Assembly: GCA_934661765.1 (NCBI GenBank)
Contig: CAKUJT010000113.1
Span: forward strand, 1 to 7,417
Reading direction: 5' to 3'
DNA: 7,417 nucleotides
DNA from: an uncultured Senegalimassilia sp.
Lineage (GTDB): Bacteria; Actinomycetota; Coriobacteriia; Coriobacteriales; Eggerthellaceae
The position numbers and the translations under genes were made by a program. Positions 1-6,621 of this stretch are shown here, piece after piece. How positions within the stretch are numbered: the stretch's first letter is position 1; every line of letters starts with the position of its first letter. The notes beneath the pieces were generated by a model. The model worked only from the letters and a program-made list of their open reading frames with translations, was not told where the DNA came from and made no database searches.

Positions 1-1778
1 TCATCATAACTTATATCATCTGGCGTGATCACATGATTTGAGAAATATACTTCCGGGTTCTGCTCTATGATATTTCTGAAATATGTCTGTTTGAAATCAT
101 TTGTGGCTTTTAAAAGAAATGAACAGTATCCTTCCTCATCAAAGGTCTGGTTAAATACAACCTGCTGACTGTTCAATCCGCTGGTACTTCTGGTATGCCC
201 GGCAAAATTCACGCCTCTCTTACGTTTTTCATACAAATTGAATTCACGATCAATATTCTTTTGTGTTGCCGCATCCCAGCTATACTGCCCCTGTGGATAT
301 CTGGCGATCGAAATCGGCAATTCTCCAAGAAAACATGTAAAAACCTCTATCACTACAATGCCTGTAACCAGAACCTTTCTCCAGATCGTAACAACCTGTC
401 TGGTATATACCATATAAAATACACCCAAATATACAAGTAATATCACCCCAAGACGCATCATTGTTTCCGCAAACGTCTTGATATTAGCCGCATCCTGCAT
501 ACCATCTACATTATGAAGATATTCTGTTACCGCAGCTGCACTTCCTGCCCCAATGATTATGATCATCAGACAAAAAGTAAATAGCAATACCTTTTTTGCA
601 ATTTTTCCTGTCTGAAGTATATCCTGTAATACAGGCGCAAGACAAAGCAAAACAAACAATGCAACAAAAATCCTGTTCAATGTTGGAAATCGAAAACTGG
701 AATACATTGGAACAAATCGATACAATAAAGCGTGCAAAAACGAATTTTCGCCAAAGCATAATAGAAAAGCAATTACAGCCAGACTCAGATAAACTTTTTT
801 ATTCTTTTGCTTTCTGGCAAAAATCATTGGCATTAATAAAACCGTGATAATACCCATATAATAATTGGTCATGCTTGGCTCGCCAATATTAATGTAACTA
901 TAGGTCTTCGGTAAAATGAATGAGAGATAAGCCATGGAAGAAAAGCCGGAAGGTTGAACTCCTAATCCATTGCCTCTGGTAATTAATGACATGTTGCTTA
1001 GAAATGGCAACAGGATAACTGCTCCTGCCAAAACAGTAAATATACATACCAATATAAACTTTTTAAATGCTGTAAACAGATTCTTAATAACTGTCTGATC
1101 TTTAGAATATGAAAAATACAATGTGTAGGGAACCAGAAACAAAAACAGGTTCATAAACATTTCCGGATATCCACCCATAAGAAGTTGGGCAGCACAAAAG
1201 CCAGCTGCCAGAGCAAATATAATCTGCTTTTTTTCAAGATAAGAACGTACAAACAGAAATACATATGGGATCCATGCAGCAGAAATAATAATCATAATAT
1301 GCTGGGCATTTCCTATAAACACACCGCTGCAGCAATACAACAGCCCGACCAGAAATCCTGCCCACTGCTTTCCTGACGTTTTTTGACCATTTTCACCTAA
1401 TTCCTGTCCTGCAAGAAGATACATTCCAAAACCGCCAATAGCGATATGGATTGCATAGGAAAATGCTACTGTAGCCGGAGTATATCCGATCCACGCCAGA
1501 ATAAGCGTAACAAAATACCATACCGGCGTTCCGATCACCGAATAGTTGGGTGTACCAAAACGCACTAATGGATTCCACAATGGTAATGTATGATTGGAAA
1601 TAGCCTCTGACATCAATACCTGTGACGGATATTCCGCATCCCAGATATCATATTGCATCAGATTTTCCCCAATCAATAATGACCAGTTCAACAAGAAACT
1701 GATCAACAGAAACAGAAGAAAGATTCCTGCATAATTCCAGGCATGCCCTTTCAAAACAAACCGCTTATTCTTTCCCAT
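1..1778 (-). CDS. YfhO-like multi-pass membrane protein, putative GT-C glycosyltransferase (C-terminus cut by window edge)
   Basis: Translation from the ATG at 1778 stays open to the left edge and gives 592 residues with no stop; YfhO-family proteins are usually 800 or more residues. A first helix (about 16-36) is followed by an outside loop with YDIWDAEYPSQ (43-53) and LPLWNPLVRFGTPNYS (65-80), the acidic, aromatic loop typical of this family; Asp44, Asp47 and Glu49 are candidates for the catalytic acid or base of a GT-C fold. Many further hydrophobic segments follow to about residue 485, with LMGGYPEMF (200-208) and YSSFRFPTLNR (359-369) between them. From about 490 the protein becomes soluble and probably faces outside. 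AGAGG lies nine bases before the ATG. In Bacillus, YfhO acts with a GT2 and a GtcA-type flippase to glycosylate lipoteichoic acid. The same set of partners is present here, but the acceptor is unknown. Confidence 0.87.
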   Translation of the reverse strand, partial: MGKNKRFVLKGHAWNYAGIFLLFLLISFLLNWSLLIGENLMQYDIWDAEYPSQVLMSEAISNHTLPLWNPLVRFGTPNYSVIGTPVWYFVTLILAWIGYTPATVAFSYAIHIAIGGFGMYLLAGQELGENGQKTSGKQWAGFLVGLLYCCSGVFIGNAQHIMIIISAAWIPYVFLFVRSYLEKKQIIFALAAGFCAAQLLMGGYPEMFMNLFLFLVPYTLYFSYSKDQTVIKNLFTAFKKFILVCIFTVLAGAVILLPFLSNMSLITRGNGLGVQPSGFSSMAYLSFILPKTYSYINIGEPSMTNYYMGIITVLLMPMIFARKQKNKKVYLSLAVIAFLLCFGENSFLHALLYRFVPMYSSFRFPTLNRIFVALFVLLCLAPVLQDILQTGKIAKKVLLFTFCLMIIIIGAGSAAAVTEYLHNVDGMQDAANIKTFAETMMRLGVILLVYLGVFYMVYTRQVVTIWRKVLVTGIVVIEVFTCFLGELPISIARYPQGQYSWDAATQKNIDREFNLYEKRKRGVNFAGHTRSTSGLNSQQVVFNQTFDEEGYCSFLLKATNDFKQTYFRNIIEQNPEVYFSNHVITPDDISYD

Positions 1779-1813
1779 ATCTCTTTTCCTCTTTCCTTTT
1801 CTTCCTATGATCC

Positions 1814-2323
1814 TTATTTTTTGAATGCCCAGAATTTATTCATAATAAAATTCAACGGTACACTGATCAGCAAATTGACGATTGGAGCGATCATCTTTGA
1901 AATTCCCAGGATCTGAACCCATAAAACAGACAAAACCGTATTCAGGAACAAACCGGTAAATGCATATGAAATATACGTCTTTATCAATGCTTTATACCAG
2001 GACACTGCCTCCCCATCCTCACTGTTGAACACGTATTTACGATTCCAGTAAAATGACCAAAGCACGCTAAGCACAAATGCAATGACCTGTGCGATCAAAT
2101 AGTCGGTCTTCACAAACCATCCGTTTTTTTGGAAAAGAAGCAGCGAAATTACATATATCACATAAGATACAACGGTATTGCTGAGTCCTACGATTCCAAA
2201 TTTAATAAATTGCAGAAATCCCTGCCATTTTTCTTCACTTATATGAAGGTGAAGTATCTTAAACACAACAAACCCTGCTGCTTTCTCAATAAATTCCCAT
2301 ACACTGCCTGCGATTTTCTCCAT
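1814..2323 (-). CDS. GtrA-family four-helix membrane protein, putative lipid-linked sugar flippase
   Basis: The 169-residue protein carries the GtrA domain from about residue 35: FLQFIKFGIVGLSNTVVSYV (36-55) in the first helix, FYWNRKYVF (91-99) after the second, a third helix near 114-136, and VPLNFIMNKFWAF (155-167) at the end of the fourth. These short signatures are typical of GtrA and GtcA, proposed to move undecaprenyl-phosphate-linked monosaccharides to the outer face of the membrane. The N-terminal 34 residues are an amphipathic extension before the first helix. I chose the ATG at 2323, eight bases after GAGAG (2336-2332); an in-frame TTG at 2329 would add two residues. It lies 21 bases after the acyltransferase stop and 35 bases before the YfhO-like gene, so it is placed directly beside its probable GT-C partner. 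Confidence 0.9.
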   Translation of the reverse strand: MEKIAGSVWEFIEKAAGFVVFKILHLHISEEKWQGFLQFIKFGIVGLSNTVVSYVIYVISLLLFQKNGWFVKTDYLIAQVIAFVLSVLWSFYWNRKYVFNSEDGEAVSWYKALIKTYISYAFTGLFLNTVLSVLWVQILGISKMIAPIVNLLISVPLNFIMNKFWAFKK

Positions 2324-2344
2324 AACCAAAGCTCTCTTTTTCCT

Positions 2345-3446
2345 TTATTCTCTTACATCTAACTGCACACTTTCACAGCTAATATTATCAACCTTATCTG
2401 CTACGTTTTCCAGACTTCCACATTGCCGACAATACATCCCTTTAACAATCTGTCTGATTGTCAGGAGTATCTTCCTCATGCATAAGGAGCCTAAAATCAT
2501 AACACCAAAATAAACCACTCGCTTTGTCCATATGTTGGAAAAAGAACAATACCGGCCAAGCCAATAATCCATAAACAACCTATGATATAGAAAAATATAA
2601 AGCGTACTTCTTCCAAGCACTGAGCAAAGTTTAAATCCCATATTTATTACCCGATTCTGCATCTTCTCCAGCAAATCTGTTAAATAAAAGATGATCATAG
2701 CAATCAAACACGCCAAAATAATTCCAGTAATCCCTGGTGGATTAATACCATTGCCCAGCCTAAGCTTCTGATCTAAGGAAAAGCGATCTGTAAATTCAAA
2801 CCGATACCACAGAACCAACATAAATCCAGATAAAATGCAACCGATAAGAGCGGATAATTTACGAAGCTGCTCTGCATACATTTTCAACAGCATTCCCAGA
2901 TAGAATAATATCAGATATGAACCGCCAGCCAGAACGCCGCCTCCGCCATAAACATCCATAATATTTGTCATGCTATTGGCGAACACAGAAAATAAGAATA
3001 GCAATCCAATAGTAATCAGATGAATATATCCCCTTCGTTTTCCCAAAACAGCTGCTCCATAAAGAAAAGGTGCAACTAACATCACCTGAAAATATAGCAG
3101 CACATAATAAAATGGTATCGACATGTTAAAATGAAGCAATCTATTGATAAATTCATCGAAAATAAAACTATGGGTATCAATAATAAAATAAATAAAAGTT
3201 GCTCCCACATATGGAATCATCATTTTCGTTAGATTTTTCTTAGTAAGCTGCCACAATGTAAGGTTTCTTTTTCTCCGCTGCAATCACAAACGTATACCCA
3301 CTTAAAAGCATAAAAAGAGCAACTGAAAAAAAGGCACCTACTACAATTAATTCATTATCATATAAAACCATGTATGTATGATCTGTCAAAACAGCCAGAA
3401 TAGCCACTACTTTAGCAATATTTATCCACTTTTCTTCTCTCCCCAT
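2345..3446 (-). pseudogene. Acyltransferase-3 (OafA/YrhL-like) membrane O-acyltransferase, split by a one-base frameshift
   Basis: Two frames together make one membrane acyltransferase. The first (3446-3240, 68 residues) has the family N-terminus: NIAKVVAILAVLTDHTYMVL (residues 9-28, with His23 as likely catalytic His) and a second helix to LLSGYTFVIAAEKK. The second (from 3283, where the only start is TTG, to a TAA at 2347-2345) continues with LTKKNLTKMMIPYV and about eight further helices. Joined, they give about 366 residues, normal for the family. The downstream frame is displaced by one base, so the sequence has one base too many between 3283 and 3242. Dropping one A from the AAAAA run at 3272-3268 restores AAEKRNLTLWQLTKKNL. 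The family transfers acyl groups to extracytoplasmic sugars. A purine-rich ribosome binding site precedes the ATG, 21 bases after the acetyltransferase stop. This may be a true mutation, an on/off switch or a base-call error. Confidence 0.85.
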
Positions 3447-3467
3447 AAATCCTCTCCCATATGTTTC

Positions 3468-4028
3468 CTACAGCTTTATTTCTTCTGTATATCCATTGAC
3501 CTCTGTCAGTCTTTTTTCATCGATCCAGATTTCATCTTCGATTCCACCTACCGATGCCAGGTGACTCCCACATACCTGAAAGCCAATCTTCAGATAGCTT
3601 TTATATGCAGCCTGATTCTCCTGATGAACGGATGCAATGATCTTCTTTAATCCCATTTTTCTAAATGCTACCATCATGGCCAATACAAAGCTTTTGCCAC
3701 CGATGCCGTGACCTCTGGCTTCCATATCTCCCACCTGGAGCCGTCCGATCTCTGCCTGTTCTCCCTGAAAATCATATAAAGACAGACTTCCCACCATACG
3801 GTGTAGATGTTCTGTCTCTTCAATAGCAAATGCGATGGTGTCATTATCTTTCAAATAAGATTCATACCACTTTTCCTGCATTTCTGGCGTAATATGATCA
3901 ATCTTTCTAAGGAAGCGGGTCTGTGTGGCGTCATTACGCCACACCCGCAGATTCTCAATATCTTTCCGCTCCAAAGGACGGAGCATAATATTTTCATAAG
4001 AAGCATGATACTGATGATTCACAGTCAT
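3468..4028 (-). CDS. GNAT-family N-acetyltransferase, probably for the amino sugar
   Basis: The 186-residue protein is a RimJ/RimL-type GNAT domain. It opens with IMLRPLERKDIENLRVWRND (14-33), typical of this group. Motif A is visible as AEIGRLQVG followed by RGHGIGGKSF (105-114), the pyrophosphate-binding Q/RxxGxG loop for acetyl-CoA. Motif B is VHQENQAAYKSYLKIGF (134-150). The GNAT assignment is firm. The substrate is inferred from position: it overlaps the aminotransferase stop by four bases (ATGA) and so should N-acylate the amino sugar, as WecD does for the 4-amino sugar TDP-Fuc4N. Known 3-amino-sugar acylases of this pathway (FdtC, QdtC) are instead left-handed beta-helix enzymes, so this would be a different solution to the same step. 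A GGAAAGGATG stretch precedes the ATG. A protein substrate remains possible. Confidence 0.88.
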   Translation of the reverse strand: MTVNHQYHASYENIMLRPLERKDIENLRVWRNDATQTRFLRKIDHITPEMQEKWYESYLKDNDTIAFAIEETEHLHRMVGSLSLYDFQGEQAEIGRLQVGDMEARGHGIGGKSFVLAMMVAFRKMGLKKIIASVHQENQAAYKSYLKIGFQVCGSHLASVGGIEDEIWIDEKRLTEVNGYTEEIKL

Positions 4029-5128
4029 TCATCCTTTCCAAATTCATTCAAACATTTGATTACATAATCCTGCTCTTCTTCTGTCATTCCATTATAGAGC
4101 GGAATAGACAGCACTTCTTTTGCATACTGTTCTGTAATAGGCAAAGACCCTTCTTTCATTCCCAGATACTGATACGCCTCTGATAAATGCGGAGGAATCG
4201 GATAATGGATAATTGTCCCGATCTCTCTTTCATTCAGATATTGGATCAGTTCGTCTCTTCTCTCACAATGGATCACAAACTGATGCCATACAGTAGTTGC
4301 ACCTTCACGAATCTTTGGAAGATGGATCAGAGGATTTTTAATTTCCTTCAGATACCTTTCACAAAGACTGGTCTTTTCTTTCGTCAATTCTTCCAAGTGG
4401 CCAAGTCTTACTCTGAGAAGTCCGGCCTGAAGCTCATCTAATCTGGAATTGGCACCTACCACCTTGTTATGGTAACGCTTTTCACTTCCATAATTACGGA
4501 AGATCCTTACATCCTGTGCAATCTTATCATCATTTGTTACAATTGCCCCTGCATCTCCAAATGCCCCCAGATTCTTGGACGGATAAAATGAAAAACAACC
4601 AATATCCCCAAAGGTTCCTGTCATTTTCCCGTCAAAGCAGGCACCATGAGACTGCGCACAGTCTTCTACCAGCCGCAGATCATACTTCTTTGCAAGCTCC
4701 ACAACTGGTTTCATATTAGATGCCTGTCCGTATAAATGAACAACCAGAATGGCTTTTGTCCTATCTGTAATCTTCTCTTCTATTTTGGATGCATCAATAT
4801 TGTTGTATTCATCCGGCTCAACAAATATGGGTGTTGCACCGTTAATGGTGATGCCCATAACACTGGCAATATAGGTATTCCCCTGAACGATCACTTCATC
4901 CCCTTTTCCTATTCCCAGAACACGGAATGCGATCCACAAAGCATCCAGTCCACTTGCCAGACCTACACAATGTTTTGCCCCTTCATATTGAGCAAATTCA
5001 TTTTCAAAAGATTTCACTTCATTTCCAAGTACATACCAGCCGGATCTTAACACCTGTAGAGCTTTATCCTCAAATTCCTGCTGATACATTTCAAATCCAC
5101 GATCCATTCTATTGGGCATGATCTTCAT
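4025..5128 (-). CDS. DegT/DnrJ/EryC1/StrS PLP-dependent sugar aminotransferase (FdtB/QdtB-like)
   Basis: The 367-residue protein has normal length for a fold-type I sugar aminotransferase. Visible landmarks are LASGLDALWIAF (57-68), GDEVIVQGNTYIASV (76-90), VVHLYGQ (129-135), VEDCAQSHGA (154-163, with Asp156 expected to hold the pyridine nitrogen), SFYPSKNLGAFGDAGA (180-195, with Lys185 the Schiff-base lysine), NYGSEKRYHN (212-221) and NSRLDELQAG (227-236). The NTYIAS, HLYGQ and HYPIPPH (293-299) signatures resemble 3-keto-sugar aminotransferases such as FdtB, QdtB and TylB. The inferred reaction is glutamate-dependent amination at C3 of the dTDP-linked keto-deoxyhexose. The regiochemistry is inferred from resemblance and from the ketoisomerase upstream. 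GGGAGG at 5145-5140 lies 11 bases before the chosen ATG; a second ATG at 5119 is too far from it. Its stop overlaps the next start (ATGA). Confidence 0.93.
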   Translation of the reverse strand: MKIMPNRMDRGFEMYQQEFEDKALQVLRSGWYVLGNEVKSFENEFAQYEGAKHCVGLASGLDALWIAFRVLGIGKGDEVIVQGNTYIASVMGITINGATPIFVEPDEYNNIDASKIEEKITDRTKAILVVHLYGQASNMKPVVELAKKYDLRLVEDCAQSHGACFDGKMTGTFGDIGCFSFYPSKNLGAFGDAGAIVTNDDKIAQDVRIFRNYGSEKRYHNKVVGANSRLDELQAGLLRVRLGHLEELTKEKTSLCERYLKEIKNPLIHLPKIREGATTVWHQFVIHCERRDELIQYLNEREIGTIIHYPIPPHLSEAYQYLGMKEGSLPITEQYAKEVLSIPLYNGMTEEEQDYVIKCLNEFGKDE

Positions 5129-6078
5129 TATTGTTCATTCCTCCCATCTTTATCCACAACCTTATTTTCTTCTTCCACAATATAAGTGGGTCTGTTCCTG
5201 GAAGCATCAAAAGTCCTCCACAAATATCCACCCAGAATCCCCAATGTGACCATAATAATTCCAAAACTGAGAAGATTAAAAATAAACAGTGTAGTCCAAC
5301 CACTAACCTGTATCAATCCCATCAGCTTACAGATCAATACGAGAATCCCCCAGACCACAGCACCTATAAAAGATACCGTTCCAATACCTGTAACCAGCGT
5401 AATCGGCAGTGTGGAGAAGCTGAATAAGGTATCTGTCACCAGACGCACCTTTTTCTTAAATGTCCATTTGCTTGTTCCGATCTCTCTTTCCAGGCGAACA
5501 TACGGAATTTCTTCTGTTTTAAACCCGCTCCACAGGATCTGCCCGGTCAGAGCACTGTTTCTCTCATCCAGAGACAGAAGCACCTGTATTACCTTCCGAT
5601 CCAGCAGATACACATCAAAGCCGCCTTTTGGCATATTGGACAGAGCGGCCTTTCGTACCATCCAATAATATGTATTGGCAAAAAGCTTGGTTCCAAAGCT
5701 TTCATTCCTGTCTTTTCGTACAGCCAGAACTACATTATTGCCCTTCTTCCAGCTTTCCACCATTTTCAGGATCAGTTCAGTAGGCTCCTGAAGATCTGCA
5801 GCCTTTACAACTGCACAATCTCCGGTACATTTCTCAAGTCCGCATAAAATTGCCGCATGAGAGCCAAAGTTGCGGGAAAGGCTTACGATCTTTATATTTG
5901 GATCCTGAACAGCCAGCTTCTGCATCACTCCATAACTATTGTCTTTGGAACCGTCATTCACCATAACGATCTCATATTCGTAATCAATGGCATCAATAAA
6001 CTTTTCTTTTATGTCCTTATAAAGAGGTATCAGATTATCCTCATTATAATAAACCGGTATTACTATCGAAACTTTCAT
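5128..6078 (-). CDS. Polyprenyl-phosphate glycosyltransferase (GtrB/CsbB/DPM1-like GT2)
   Basis: The 316-residue protein has an N-terminal GT-A domain and two C-terminal membrane helices, the usual build and length of enzymes that move a sugar from a nucleotide donor to undecaprenyl phosphate on the cytoplasmic face. Motifs are VSIVIPVYYNE (3-13), VNDGSKDNS (40-48), LSRNFGSHAAILCGL (67-81), AADLQEP (93-99) and the family signature GTSKWTFKKKVRLVTDTLFSFS (201-222, key residues S203, K204, W205). Membrane segments lie at about 223-250 and 262-287, followed by a charged tail. The DXD-like site reads A-A-D rather than D-A-D. The start overlaps the ketoisomerase stop (ATGA), and its own stop shares one base with the aminotransferase start (TAATG). 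Lying between two sugar-biosynthesis genes suggests that their product is its donor. The closest functional analogues are GtrB and CsbB of three-component systems. Confidence 0.92.
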   Translation of the reverse strand: MKVSIVIPVYYNEDNLIPLYKDIKEKFIDAIDYEYEIVMVNDGSKDNSYGVMQKLAVQDPNIKIVSLSRNFGSHAAILCGLEKCTGDCAVVKAADLQEPTELILKMVESWKKGNNVVLAVRKDRNESFGTKLFANTYYWMVRKAALSNMPKGGFDVYLLDRKVIQVLLSLDERNSALTGQILWSGFKTEEIPYVRLEREIGTSKWTFKKKVRLVTDTLFSFSTLPITLVTGIGTVSFIGAVVWGILVLICKLMGLIQVSGWTTLFIFNLLSFGIIMVTLGILGGYLWRTFDASRNRPTYIVEEENKVVDKDGRNEQ

Positions 6079-6512
6079 GCTTTTTCTCCACTATTACATT
6101 CTGTACGTTTCACGATACTGACAAACTCATCATAATCACGGATATATTCATCCGGATCGTAATGCTCACTTGCAAGTACCAGAAGAACGGAATCTTCTGA
6201 AAAATCATACATATCTTTCCATACCATCTGTGGAAGATAAATCCCTGTATGTGGGCGGTTCAGACTAAAAACAGCTTCATTTCCAAGTCCGTCCTTAACT
6301 TTCACTTTACTTTTCCCTGCAACATTAATCAGTACAAACTGACTTTTTAAATTAGCATGCTGTCCTCTGACTACATCTGTATCTGAACCATAGATATAAA
6401 AAATACGCTTAATATCAAACGGTACATCTTTATGCCCCTCAACAATTACAAGATGTCCCCGCTCGTCTCCTTTTTGCGGAAATTCCAGCATTTTAACACC
6501 ATTTTCGCTCAT
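6075..6512 (-). CDS. FdtA/QdtA-family cupin sugar 3,4-ketoisomerase (WxcM C-terminal-like)
   Basis: The 145-residue protein starts at the ATG behind a strong ribosome binding site. Its length and layout fit the small cupin family of FdtA and QdtA, which move the keto group of dTDP-4-keto-6-deoxyglucose from C4 to C3 before amination. Visible motifs are DERGHLVIVE (16-25), IKRIFYIYG (34-42), VVRGQHANLKSQFVLI (47-62), GIYLPQMVWKDM (90-101), DSVLLVLASEHYDPDEYI (107-124) and RDYDEF (125-130). The tail of family members ends the same way. One difference matters: characterised enzymes carry RGxHAH, with both His in the active site, whereas here the second is Asn54. The exact reaction, and whether the product has gluco or galacto configuration, cannot be told. 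It overlaps the next gene by four bases (ATGA), implying translational coupling to the glycosyltransferase. Confidence 0.85.
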   Translation of the reverse strand: MSENGVKMLEFPQKGDERGHLVIVEGHKDVPFDIKRIFYIYGSDTDVVRGQHANLKSQFVLINVAGKSKVKVKDGLGNEAVFSLNRPHTGIYLPQMVWKDMYDFSEDSVLLVLASEHYDPDEYIRDYDEFVSIVKRTECNSGEKA

Positions 6513-6621
6513 ATTGGATCCTCCTTTGTTTCCCTCAACCATGCATGCTTCTATTTAGAATTAGATTTGCCCTTTTTCTTAATTTTTCTCGTTCAAGTAT
6601 TTTCATTGTCAGATTATGTAC
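6513..6621 (-). other. Intergenic gap, longest in the window
   Basis: This 109-base AT-rich gap separates the edge glycosyltransferase from the ketoisomerase. It holds the ketoisomerase ribosome binding site and an in-frame continuation of the upstream gene: after its TAA stop, 28 sense codons follow down to a TGA at 6537-6535, encoding a basic, helix-like stretch containing ILEREKLRKRANLIL. A -10-like CATAAT lies at 6618-6613, but no good -35 hexamer sits at proper spacing. No hairpin followed by a T run is seen. Read-through transcription from the upstream gene is therefore likely, and an internal promoter is not excluded. Confidence 0.6.
6520..6527 (-). promoter_or_regulatory. Strong Shine-Dalgarno site deciding the ketoisomerase start
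   Basis: The minus strand reads AAAGGAGG, followed by a 7-base spacer and an ATG at 6512. This near-perfect match to the 16S rRNA 3' end lies inside the longer frame that begins at an ATG at 6542. That upstream ATG has only a weak GA-rich stretch before it and would add ten residues with no family similarity. The site therefore places the start at 6512. Confidence 0.85.

Noticed and set aside
195..847. Plus-strand open frames of about 80 codons (195-440 and 596-847)
   Set aside because: They lie antisense to the YfhO-like gene, have no family character and no ribosome binding site, and are shadows of it.
511..1578. Short minus-strand frames at 511-759 and 1393-1578
   Set aside because: They are out of frame with the continuous 592-codon YfhO-like reading frame that covers the same DNA.
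3240..3283. Programmed -1 ribosomal frameshifting in the acyltransferase gene
   Set aside because: The join needs a +1 (or -2) shift, not -1. The run has only five A and does not form the A AAA AAG heptamer, and it is also short for RNA polymerase slippage.
5186..5668. Plus-strand frame of 160 codons opposite the membrane glycosyltransferase
   Set aside because: It is antisense to a gene with clear motifs and membrane helices, and its translation has no recognisable domain.
6513..6542. Longer ketoisomerase starting at the ATG at 6542
   Set aside because: The extra ten codons contain the AAAGGAGG ribosome binding site of the ATG at 6512 and show no family similarity.
6541..6549. Palindrome ATGCAT/GCATGC as an operator or terminator stem
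   Set aside because: It is only 6-8 bases with no loop, no T run and no second copy.
6535..6606. Independent 23-residue small protein in the gap
   Set aside because: Its ATG at 6606 has no ribosome binding site, and it is in frame with the upstream glycosyltransferase, so it is better read as a possible continuation of that gene.
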